NCBI GenBank assembly: GCA_963921825.1
Contig: OY997589.1
Span: 49,486,638-49,550,637 of the forward strand
From: Erodium maritimum
Lineage: Eukaryota; Streptophyta; Magnoliopsida; Geraniales; Geraniaceae
Direction of reading: 5' to 3'
DNA: 64,000 nt
The notes under the pieces are model-generated. The model was not told the origin of the DNA. It worked only from the letters and a program-made list of their open reading frames with translations, and did not search any database. The translations under genes were made by a program, and so were the position numbers. Positions within the stretch are counted from its first letter, which is position 1; the number at the start of each line of letters is the position of its first letter. Below are positions 43,805 through 54,069 of the stretch, piece by piece.

Positions 43805-44453
43805 CTAGATGAACCAAAACACCATTCGAAGGTTTGAAACCCATGCCAGTCCAAACTCCCAGGCATTTTTATCAATCTCACCCTTCTCGTTAAAACGAGT
43901 TTTCGTGACAGTCACAAGAGCTGGTGAAGCTTCTTGTGGATCGTTGCTCAAAGACCTGGCCTTAATCTGGTAAACGACCTTCACTCCAGCCTTCGTCTTA
44001 GAAACAATGGACCTCCTAGTCTTCCTGCCCATAGCTACAACATTGAAATCCTGTTCCTCGACCCCTTGAGATGGGTCGAGCTCCAAACCTTCCGCCGAAT
44101 TCGTATAGGAGGGTCTAGGATCATAAGTTTCTAAAACGTTTGAGGCGAGAAAAGTTGGTCCAGCAAAAATTCATCTGGATTTGAAACGTGTTCAGAGTAT
44201 TCAACTTCCAAATGAACTGGAGCAACAACGCCAGTAACGCCTGGGACAAGGGAAGGAACCTAATCTTCCCCAATAAGATATTGACCAAGTGATTTTTCAA
44301 CTGAAGAAACACTCTGATCATCTTCTTCGCTGTCGTTTCTGACCTAAGAATCTGAGTTGAAAGAACTCTCAACATCAAACGACTATGGATTAAATATAAC
44401 AACCTGCGAAACATCCACCTCCCGAGCTCGAATACGAAACCTTTGTTAGACTG
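43805..44453 (-). pseudogene. Half-LINE B ORF1, C-terminal part
   Basis: Minus-strand frame with GRKTRRSIVSKTKAGVKVVY (a basic patch like the TRS/KAK segment of LINE-2 ORF1), then DKNAWEFGLAWVSNL and a stop at about 43,805. After this only a 3' UTR and poly(A) follow. The upstream part of the fragment (44,121-44,414) is in another frame. Confidence 0.5.
44449..44453 (+). repeat. Copia 44.5-50.9 kb target-site duplication, left copy
   Basis: ACCTT, repeated exactly at 50,940-50,944. Confidence 0.9.
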
Positions 44454-45539
44454 GTTAGTCCATAAACGATAAAAACAGATAAAATGAATCCAATATTATT
44501 GATGAATATTCAAATCACATACGAAACAAAAAAACAAACAAAGTACGTAAAAATGTAAAGTCGATACGTAATCGAAACAGTAACCTCAATCGATACTCGA
44601 AGAGGGAACTGGTATGTCGAGGCCTGCGAACCAGTTTCCTTAAGACTTTTTATTGCCCCGTCTGAGCAAGTCTCCCAAGATACAACGTAAACGAACTCGA
44701 AACCGTGTATGAGAAGTAGCACCGAGTAGAAAGAAATCAGTTGCTCTGTTCTTGGAGAAGGAGAGAAATTGTGTGGGTAAACTTTCGTATCTAATTCGTC
44801 TCTACTACGTGTCTAATTGTTTTCACTACGAATCATGAACTAGAACAGAGCTTATATAGGAAAAGGGGAGAGAGTTTTTGGAAACGAGTTTTATGGAAAC
44901 ACAATTTCCGGAAATATCAATTTTTGGGAAATAAACAATTTCGAAAATAATATATTAAATTCGAATTTAATAAATTCTGGAAACTAAAAATACTTTCAGA
45001 ATTATTATAAGATTCGATATAATATAAAATTTGGAAATTTCTTTAATTGCATATCAATTTCCAAAACTGAAAAAGATATCAATTTCATATTTCCTTATTT
45101 GCATATTCTGAAAATTGAAAATTAATTGTGGAGATTTTAATACGGGCCGAAGCAAAAACGAAACTGACGCTACAGGCCCAATTTCGCTGCAACATTCGTG
45201 CCCCGCACAAAGCCTTTCATCCAAGCAATTCAAACATGCTAGGAAGACAACGCTATATAAACCCAATGAAAGTTTAATAATCTTTCTATGTGGTAATACA
45301 CAAGAATGATGCATTTTCCATTTGCAATTTTCTTAACAACTAAGTTCAACGGGTGATCTTTGAGCTTTAATTTCTCATTCACCTCTTTTCCGTTTAGACC
45401 TCATAATATCTCGTTGGAAAGACCTCACATCCTAGAACACGAAACTAATATGTCCATAGTTCTAGGGTGAGCCGATCCTATATATAATTGAGCGTCAAGT
45501 TGACCATTTCCATTTGTCTAAACTCACTTTTGTCCAATA
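44454..45539 (-). repeat. Copia 3' LTR (left copy)
   Basis: TGTTAGACTGGTTAGTCC to CTTTTGTCCAATA. Directly inside it the minus strand has the purine tract ATGTGGGGGAT. Confidence 0.9.
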
Positions 45540-46230
45540 ATCCCCCACATGAATAGAAATTAACGCGAAAGGAAAGGGATAGGATGGTGACTTCTCATAG
45601 TTGATATCTGCATAGGATAGGTAGGCAACACCCTTGAACCTTCCCTTGTGAAGATGTATTTACTTCACAGACCGACTAGTAGACGCGATGTCCTTGAACT
45701 ATTCTGTCGTTTATGTAAATGAAGATACATTCCACACGGACACCAACAAACACAGTTTTTTCGGTTCTCATGGTTATGTCCGTAAGTCATGGACATCTCT
45801 TGGTTCTGCAAGAGTTTAAGACAACTAAGCCCAGTAGTTTCCCTTGAGGCGACTCCACCTCACTCTCACATAGGTGATTTCTTTGCTCATATTCTTGAAG
45901 CATAATGAATCATTAAAAGCATAGCTTAACCTTAACACGTTTTAAATCACTGTTTACATCATAGGATTGGACCCGGGGTGACCCCCACAGTGACCACACA
46001 AGGTTTATGCAATTAGGTTGTCCCATTGAACCTAGATCTTGGGATGTCCAGTCAACTAGGTTGGGTTTTCCTTCACATGACGCCTTAATTGATTACGGGC
46101 TTTAGTCACATTCCTTTGGATCTTGTAACAACTAGATCTCTATTTAACCCTTTGGTTAGCGGATCCGCGATGTTATATTTTGATCTTGCAAAATCAATGG
46201 TGATAACTACAATTGAGATCAGTTGTTTAA

Positions 46231-46920
46231 TCAGATTTGTGCCCTATTGATTGTTGTTTGATTATTACAACGCACACAAACCTTGAACACACGCTTTAGC
46301 CAGTCTGGGTTATCCTCCAAGACGTTTCGTAGCCACTTGGCTTCTTCACTTGGTTTTATCCAAGGCACAAACTCAGATTCCATGACGGATCTGGTTCTGA
46401 TCGTTTGTCTTGAGGATATCCACGACAGTACTGCTTCTACTAGAGTAAGGACATATCCACTCATGCTTTTTGAATCCTTAATATCAGATATTCAACTAGC
46501 ATCAGAGTATCCTTCAAGAACATTAGGTTCTCTCTTATAGTGCAGTCCATAGTCACACGAGTATATCGTAAGTATCCAAGTACTCTTACGATAATTGTCC
46601 ATTGGTCTCTCATGGATTACTCGTGAGTCTACTCAATGTACTTACCATAACTACACGTCAGGTCTAGTACAACTCATGAGATACATAGTCAATGCTTTCA
46701 CCTTTATTTTAGACAAGTGTTCACTAATGTCTATAGGTGTTCTGGCATTACAAGTATCATTCTTATTGAACTTACTCACTATCTTGTCTATGTAGTGTGA
46801 TTGGGTTAACATGACACCATTAGATGAGCGTTTGATTTGGATGCCCAAAATCATATACGCAAGTACCATTTCTTTTATGTCAAACTTAGAGTTTAACAAG
46901 GTTTTGGTACCCTTTACCAT
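46231..46920 (-). pseudogene. Copia reverse transcriptase and RNase H remnants (fossil)
   Basis: Minus-strand motifs LLNSKFDIKEMVLAYMILGI, IKRSSNGVMLTQSHYIDKIV and LMSCTRPDV (end of the copia reverse transcriptase), then an RNase H stretch with SEEAKWLRNVLED. Degraded. Confidence 0.8.
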
Positions 46921-47167
46921 CTTATCACTACCCCCATGATTAGAATGTCATCCACGTACAGACATAGGATCACATATCCCTCATTTGTCGTCTTGACATC
47001 TATCATTTGCCACACTTGTTTATCTAGTAGTTATTGGCTAACATGACATCATCAAGCCTTTTGGTCCATTGCTTGAGTGATAGCTTTAGTCCAATAAGCT
47101 ACAATCCACTATTTTTAAGACCGATTGTCATCTTATTTAATAATGGGGCAAATAACTTAGCAAGACA

Positions 47168-47190
47168 CCCCCCCCCCCCCCCCCCCCCCC
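47168..47190 (+). repeat. C tract, 23 bases
   Basis: A pure C run inside the copia interior, in otherwise AT-rich sequence. Confidence 0.9.
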
Positions 47191-47199
47191 ACATTTTCA

Positions 47200-49838
47200 C
47201 GTAATTATTGGAAGGTTTTCTCCTTTTCCATAATTCGTGTAGAGTCTTGTCTAATTTCTTAAGGGGTACCTTATTCAAAGGTAGTTAGCTAACAAAATAG
47301 CTTCCCCTCCCCCCACATGTCAAGTGACAACCCAGATTTGATTTGATCAAAAGGTTCGTCATGTGTATAATTAGTTTGACATAAATTCCACATTTAGTCC
47401 ATTGGAATTTTAGGATGTGTTCCGTAATTATTTACTCTTACGCAGCGCTACGTGGTAAACGTGTCCAATCTTCCATGTCATACATATAATGACACAATGA
47501 TATAATTATAAGAAGCGTCCCCCTTACATTATTCATTTATTGGACTAACGTGTTTGGAAACTTATTCATTTTCCACAAATATCCATCCTTAGTCAAAACT
47601 AATTTATCACCCTCATAAACCATCCTTAAGCCTTGTCCGCTTTAAGTCGTTTCGAGGTTCTTCCTATATTTGGAAGTCATATTGAAATTTGAGCAATTCC
47701 ATATAATGAATCCCAATTTCAAATAATTTCACGTTGTTTCACTAAGAAACTATTCCAATTCACAATCTTCTTAACATTTGGATGTATTCCAACATGTTTA
47801 AATTGATCTACCATATTTCAATTGTCAAGAATTGAAACTATATAAATTTGGTCATTTGTTCTTTTCATGGAGCAAAATTAACTTGATCTCGAAACCTTAA
47901 ATTTAATCGATCTAACGTGTTTCACATTAAAACAGAAATCGATTAATAGGTCAAAGATCAAATCAATCTTCTGAATGATGAATCGACCCATTCGATTGAA
48001 CTTGTACCAAGGAAGCCGAATCGATTAATTAATTTTAATCGTTCGCACGTGTTTGATCAAGAATTTGGAAATGAAACTATTCAATTTCTCTTTTCTTGTT
48101 CTTGCATAGGTTGGTTTCATTTTTGAAATCAATTGAACCTTTCTAATTTGTCATTTCTTGATAAGAACAAGATCAAATTCACTATTTAGATCCACATTAA
48201 TCTTTTATATGTTTCAAACCAATTGAACCGTTTAACTCAAACCTAGATTGAGCTTAAATATCGATTGATTCGTCTTTACGTGTTTCAAAGAAACAAGATC
48301 GATTCAATCTATTTTATCAACTATAGAATTTGAACAAATGGTTCACCACTTAAACCCGAAGTTCATAAGTAGATAGAACGACATCATTTATCCATCACAT
48401 TCTAAAGTGAAAGCAAGTTGTCGGTACGTATTCTTTAAAGAACATAATCAATATTGAACTTAAATTCTAACACATAATTTTTAGTTCCAACTTACTCGTT
48501 GTAACGTTTTTCCACAAAACAGGAATCAATTAATTTACTTTCCGAATCTTGGATGTTTTAATTAATTGAAACCATTCAGTTTGTCAATTTCCATCGAGTG
48601 TCTTTTAGTCGTTGAAAACACGTTCGATTTTAATCTTTTCGTACATGTTCTACTTTTAGAACCGAATATGATTTACTTTAGGGATCTCACTAATCCATTT
48701 GTTTGATCGTCTTTACGTGTTTCCAATAAACAAGATCGATCACAAATACCGTTCTTCTAAGGAAATGTTTTAAATTCCCTTTAGGAGACTAGGAAACCGT
48801 TTAGGAAATAAATCCAAATTGTTTCCCTCTTGAATTTAGAGAAAACCGTTTAGGTATTTTATTCCAAGTTCGTTTCTCTCGTTTGTTTCACAAAAAACTG
48901 TATTTATCCAGAGTTTCCAATCGTTGAAAACTTTAATCTGTTCGAACATGCTCTAATTAGAACCGAATCAGATGAAAAGTTCATTGTTCGTACATGTTCT
49001 AATTAGACCGAATTAGATGACACCCAAATTGGTGTAACAAGATCGTCTTTACGTGTTTCTAAGAAACAAGATCGATCACAAGAATTATTCTGGCATAAAG
49101 AATAAGGAGAAGAAGAGTTTTTTTTTATCTATATATAAAAAAAATATTCCAATCTGTCCAACCGGGTCAGAATTGACCCGCGAACCGGACCAGCTCCACA
49201 ACCCGTGCGCATCCCGGTTTGGTTCCCCGACCCGCGTCCATCCTGCTACCGCGCCCACGACCCGCGATCCTTTCCCGTGTCCACGACCCGCGCTTTGACC
49301 CACGGAGCGACCTGCTTTCTCCATCCTTTTGTCTTGGGCTTTCTCCATCCTTTTGGGCCTGAAACAAAATTAACCTACGGCCCACATAAGAAAAATCAAT
49401 ACACATAATCATACACCCTTTTCCAACCGTGTGTATTACAGTAAGCTAATATGAAGTCCTCCTTTCATTTGAGTAGTGTGTTGCAGCAGCAAGCCAAACA
49501 ATGGGAAGTCAACCTTCCTGTTCTATCCATCAAATTCGAAAAATTGATTTTCAAAATCAATTTATAAGGAGTTTGGACATAACAAGACCTTTTTTTTTAT
49601 TGTACTTGTTATGCAATATTTACCTTTCCTGTTGACATACAGAGGCTCAAACAAGAAATTAGTGGAAATAGATCAAATCAACGTTTGATTTTTGCAAAGG
49701 AAATCAATTGAATGTAGAATTATATGTTACCAGACTTTGTTACCAGATTTTAATTGTAAACTTAGTTTGAATCAAATTCCGGCAGAGATAACCTGTTCTT
49801 CGTCTATGGAACTTGCAAAAAATAAAAAGTCTTAAGAT
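47200..49838. repeat. Copia interior without clear coding, rich in short repeats
   Basis: A motif around CGTCTTTACGTGTTTC followed by AAACAAGATCGAT recurs near 48,262, 48,711 and 49,045. A second one around TACATGTTCTAATTAGA recurs three times between 48,650 and 49,015. A GC-rich patch with repeated ACCCGCG lies at 49,170-49,330. No gag or integrase was recognised. Confidence 0.6.
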
Positions 49839-50939
49839 TGTTAGACGGGTTAGTCCATAAACGATAAAAATAGATAAAATGAATCCAATATTATTGATGA
49901 ATATTCAAATCACATACGAAATAAAATAACAAGCAAAGTACGTAAAAATGTAAAGTCGATACGTAATCGAAACAGTAACCTCAATCGATACTCGAAGAGG
50001 GAACTGGTATGTCGAGGCCTGCGAACCAGTTTCCTTAAGACTTTTATTTCCCCGTCTGAGCAAGTCTCCTAAGATACAACGACAACGTAAACGAACTCGA
50101 AACCGTGTATGAGAAGTAGCACCGAGTAGAAAGAAATCAGTTGCTCTGTTCTTGGAGAAGGAGAGAAATTGTGTAGGTAAATTTTCGTATCTAATTCGTC
50201 TCTACTACGTGTCTAATTTTTTTCACTACGAATAATGAACTAGAACAGAGCTTATATAGGAAAAGGGGAGAGATTTTTTGGAAACGAATTTTATGGAAAC
50301 ACAATTTCCGGAAATATCAATTTTTGGGAAATAAACAATTTCGAAAATAATATATTAAATTCGAATTTAATAAATTCTGGAAACTAAAAATAATTTCAGA
50401 ATTATTATAAGATTCGATATAATATAAAATTTGGAAATTTCCTTAATTGCATATCAATTTCCAAAACTGAAAAAGATATCAATTTCATATTTCCTTATTT
50501 GCATATTCTGAAAATTGGAAATTAATTGTTGAGATTTTAATACGGGCCGAAGCAAAAACGAAACTGGCGCTACGGGCCCAATTCCGCTGCAGCATTCGTG
50601 CCCCGCACAAAGCCTTTCATCCAAGCAATTCAAACATGCTAGGAAGACAACGCTATATAAACCCAATGAAAGTTTAATAATCTTTCTATGTGGTAATACA
50701 CAAGAATGATGCATTTTCCATTTGCAATTTTCTCAACAACTAAGTTCAATGGGTGATCTTTGAGCTTTAATTTCTCATTCACCTCTTGTCCGTTTAGACC
50801 TCATAATATCTCGTTGGAAAGACCTCACATCCTAGAACACGAAACTAATATGTCCATAGTTCTAGGGTGAGCCGATCCTATATATAATTGAGCGTCAAGT
50901 TGACCATTTCCATTTGTCTAAACTCACTTTTGTCCAACA
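49839..50939 (-). repeat. Copia 5' LTR (right copy)
   Basis: TGTTAGACGGGTTAGTCC to CTTTTGTCCAACA, followed by ACCTT (50,940-50,944). The sequence just inside it does not match the usual tRNA-Met primer site. Confidence 0.9.
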
Positions 50940-50944
50940 ACCTT

Positions 50945-51971
50945 GACTTGATGAGTAACCCAAAAACGTTAGTAAAGGGGAGCTTCTCAAGTAGACGGTG
51001 TAAAAGGACATAGAAATAAGAGAGACGCATCCCCAAAATTACAAGCCAAAATCTCCGCGTTCTCTCTAGACTGTTGATGAAATGCACTCCGTCGAACACA
51101 TGCAATTGAAAAATCCATCATGTAGAGAGACAGAGCCTGATCCAGGGAGAATCGTGAACCAGTGCCTGAGCCATGACCAGTTTATCTCTAACATCGCTGC
51201 TTCGAAACTTGGGTCTGGGCAATTGATCAAAAACACTTTGTTACCGAGCGATTTGAAATCAATTTCCCAAACCCCTTCCCAGCCAATCTCGCCCATAATA
51301 TGATGAAGGCTCTAGTTCGAGTGAGTGATCCCCAAATGTCATGTCTGTGTTAACAAACGTTAAGATTCAACCACTGTCCCAAACACACCTTCTCCCGCTT
51401 CTCAATTAAAACAGGGTCTCCATCTCGCAACCTTCATAGACCCGCAGACGACCTTGCACCCAGGCCTCTGCCGTCAGAACTATGTGTCCTTGAATCACAA
51501 ATCCATTTAGCTTTGCAACTACGGCCGCAACGTCTCTAGCTCGCATAAGAAGAAAAAAAACCAAAAAAATCTCCCAGACCGTGAAGGTCTCCTCACCACT
51601 TCAGCTTCCAACACGAATCCCTCCTTGTGAAATAAATCAAAAAGCCAAGACAAATTCCAAAAGAAGATCTTCACGACCTCCTTGTCTCCATCTCCTATCA
51701 GCCTCATACACTCAGTATTCAATCCTCCATTTCCTTGTAAACTCGGGACAAAAGTTGCATGCTGTCCTGCTGTTCGATCTTCAACTGAAAAAGAAGTCAC
51801 TCCTTTGTTCATGGTAGAAACAGACCTGCCTGAGACGGTGCCGGTTGGAGTCCACCAAGTTTGTGTCATGCTCGACATCTGTGACATGTTATATTTGACC
51901 ACAACACCTCTCTGATGATCGGAAACGAAACCGCGGAGACACAAAACGAATGAAACGATCTGAAATTTCAT
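50945..51971 (-). pseudogene. Half-LINE B ORF1, N-terminal and middle parts
   Basis: From about 51,900 on the minus strand: MSQMSSMTQTWW, then an RRM-like stretch (VKIFFWNLSWLFDLFHKEGF, then RSGRFFWFFFFL) with a frame change near 51,520. The DUF4283-like part reads IDFKSLGNKVFLINCPDPSF, then EINWSWLRHWFTILPGSGS (51,066-51,296). The latter aligns with DLGNRVVLIYFPDEDVE of LINE-2. Frames are broken at several places. Confidence 0.6.
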
Positions 51972-53030
51972 TTTTTTTTATCAGCAATAGCATATTTAAA
52001 TAAAACCTCTCTTATGAGAGGGAAGAGGAGTTACATGGAGATGTAGTATTACAATTAATCAAAACATACTTGGAAACAACCATTAACAAACTAGTAAAAC
52101 TAACCAAGTTATCACTTGATGTTCTGTAGAGAATTAGGTGATACAGAACCCAAATGAGGATGTTGAAGGACTATACTTACTTCGCAAGGCACACCTGTTC
52201 TTCCAGATTCACTGAGAGATAGAAGAGTAACTTCAAAGACACATCTTCAACTAGAGAATCAGAGTCATCTACTTCAGAAAGTTAAAACTTGTGAGAGAGA
52301 ATCTTGATAAGCTGGATATGATGAGAATCCAGTCCATATAACCTTGCGAGGAAACAGATTGACTTGCAAGTCTTCGAGTTGTTTGAAGAGGAGCAAATCA
52401 GGTTGCTAAACTTTGTATTGATGAAGGATGGATGGATTGCTTGGAAACTTGGGGTGCAAGTCACTTGGGGAACACAGCTTCAAACGATTCTGTAGATGAA
52501 AAAACCAGCAAAACAAACCACTAGACCACAAAACAAAACACTCCAACCCTAAGAGAAGAACTAACCACATTCAAAAGAAAAGGGGTCAGAGGAGAACCTA
52601 ACTACCCACACACACAAGAGGGGGAAAGGGAAAATAAAACCAGGAGGAACCTTACCAAACTCACCATCTCACCCAAACCAGCCCCCAACCAACCCTAACC
52701 ACAACCAAAACATATGAGGATCAATGGTCCAACAGGACAGGACCTGAAATAAATTTCTTAGTACTGCAACTTCTTGGGGCAATTCTCCAGCTCTGGAAAG
52801 AAAAGAAGGTGCCCTTGGTTTGAAACATTTCCCATTCCAGGGAGTAGGATTGATGCACAATTTTTAGAAAAATGTCTTCTGCTGAAATAGAATCACCATT
52901 GAAGTATGCAACATTTCTTGCTAACCAGAATAGGCTGCATTGAACAATCTTTATCCATACTTTTTTGTGTCTTGTTGCTGCCAGGGATGCTAAGGTTACC
53001 CAACAAAACAATTTTTAGAGAAGGTTATTT
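51971..53030 (-). mobile_element. LINE-4: 5'-truncated LINE
   Basis: Minus-strand 3' end signature ATTGCTGATA plus A at 51,971-51,979, a 3' UTR of about 740 bases, and the last roughly 95 residues of an ORF2 (52,721-53,011). The ORF2 end has KVWIKIVQCSLFWLARNVAYF and FSFQSWRIAPRSC, like the end of LINE-2 ORF2 (IWRIWLGRNSVIF; FLSWLADPCSC). The 5' truncation lies near 53,015-53,035. No convincing target duplication was found. Confidence 0.8.
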
Positions 53031-53295
53031 AGTAAACAAAAAACAAAAATAAGGCCATTTCTCTAATTCGCCTGTCTGCGGACTGATTGTTTTGGTTTAT
53101 GAATGTGTTACATGTCAGTGAATCTGTGCAGTGTTTGTTATGATTTTTGAATGTGTGACTGATTTTGGCTAAGAGTTACGCAGATTCTCCTTGTATTTTC
53201 TCATGTGAGAATGAAGTTGCGTAGTGATTGTTTTGGTTTTGACTGTGTTGTCGATTTTGGTACGGAGCTGCGTTTATATCAGAATATGGTTTTGT
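53031..53295. other. Short spacer, nothing recognised
   Basis: T/G-rich sequence with GATTGTTTTGGTTT repeated near 53,085 and 53,227; no gene seen. Confidence 0.4.
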
Positions 53296-53845
53296 TTGTC
53301 TGTTAGTCGGCATTTTTTTTATTAGAGAGAAATACAGAGAACTCTTACTTGATCTAATTTATTCCATCATCTCTACGTACACATGCTCCCAAACAGGTGT
53401 ATCTAGTATCGTCCCTACACATGCTCCTAAACAGGTGTACCTATTAGGGTTCGTACCGACGTGAAAAACTCTTCACCATCAGGCCATTCTATGTGGTCAT
53501 CGTGATCGAGCAAATATCACATGATATCTCCGCTTTTGCTATGTGTACCTACTAGGATTCGTACGGGTGACCTCAAAAAAAGTGAGCGTGAAGAACTCTT
53601 TACCTGTTTGTCTGTTAGCGACATTTTTTTTATCAAGTAATTTAGCCCATCATCCCCACACATGCTTTCAAACAGGTATACCTATTATCATCCCCACACA
53701 TGCTCTCAGACATGTGTACCTACTAGGATTCGTACCGGTGACCTTAAAAAAAAGTGAGACGTGAAGAACTCTTTACTATCAGTCTATTTTAAGTGGGCAT
53801 CGTGATCAAGAAAATATCGCGTGATATCTCCGCTTTTGCTCACAG
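53296..53845 (-). repeat. Two tRNA-derived SINE-like copies in tandem
   Basis: Two related segments (about 53,296-53,545 and 53,605-53,845) share, in minus reading, AGCAAAAGCGGAGATATCA, then an A-box-like TGGCCTGATGG or degraded form, a B-box-like GGTACGAATCC, then CATGTGTGGGGATGAT, ending in TTGATA plus A (second copy). The B box differs from GGTTCGANTCC at one site. The first copy carries an extra partial repeat (GATTCGTACGGGTGACC, near 53,550-53,575). This fits a tRNA-derived SINE. Confidence 0.6.
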
Positions 53846-54069
53846 TCACTGTATCGGTTGAACTGTACTGAACTAAATGGATAGAATTCAATGGAGAGCT
53901 TTTCTTCTTATTTTACCGAAATGAAAGTGTTTACATCAAACTTTTAGTCTATTTCAGTGTTTTGATTGAAGTTGTTAACACCAAACATTGCATCATTTCT
54001 TTTGCAGTATAGGTAGGTTGATTAGAATCTGTTGTTCGGTCACAAATTAATAGTAATTCTTAATTTCAC
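53846..54069. other. Short spacer, nothing recognised
   Basis: No coding or repeat structure was recognised. Confidence 0.4.

Larger units (their letters stand above)
44454..50939 (-). mobile_element. Ty1/copia fossil inserted in half-LINE B
   Basis: Two LTRs of about 1.09-1.10 kb, target duplication ACCTT, minus orientation. Recognisable coding is limited to reverse transcriptase and RNase H remnants near the 3' end; the 5' half has no clear gag or integrase. LTRs differ at about 5-6 sites in the first 260 bases (roughly 2%), so insertion was about 1 million years ago at 1.3e-8. The element is heavily broken. Confidence 0.9.
43425..51970 (-). mobile_element. ORF1-only LINE-like unit (half-LINE B), split by a copia element
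   Basis: The 3' end is a T run at 43,425-43,431, preceded on the minus strand by TTTAATAAATTTCTCGTAT. Going upstream there is a roughly 370-base 3' UTR and an ORF1 C-terminal part (43,805-44,453). The copia insertion (44,454-50,939) follows, then the ORF1 middle and N-terminal parts (50,945-51,970). Without the insertion the unit is about 2.05 kb. As in half-LINE A there is no endonuclease or reverse transcriptase between ORF1 and the tail. The 5' end abuts the poly(A) of the next LINE (51,971), so it may be incomplete. Confidence 0.6.

Noticed and set aside
45054-45314. An 86-residue frame duplicated at 50,454-50,714
   Set aside because: It is part of the paired copia LTRs, not a gene pair.
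52988-52996. GCTAAGGTT shared with 43,417-43,426 as a target duplication for half-LINE B
   Set aside because: The right-hand copy lies inside LINE-4 coding sequence, so the match is most likely chance.
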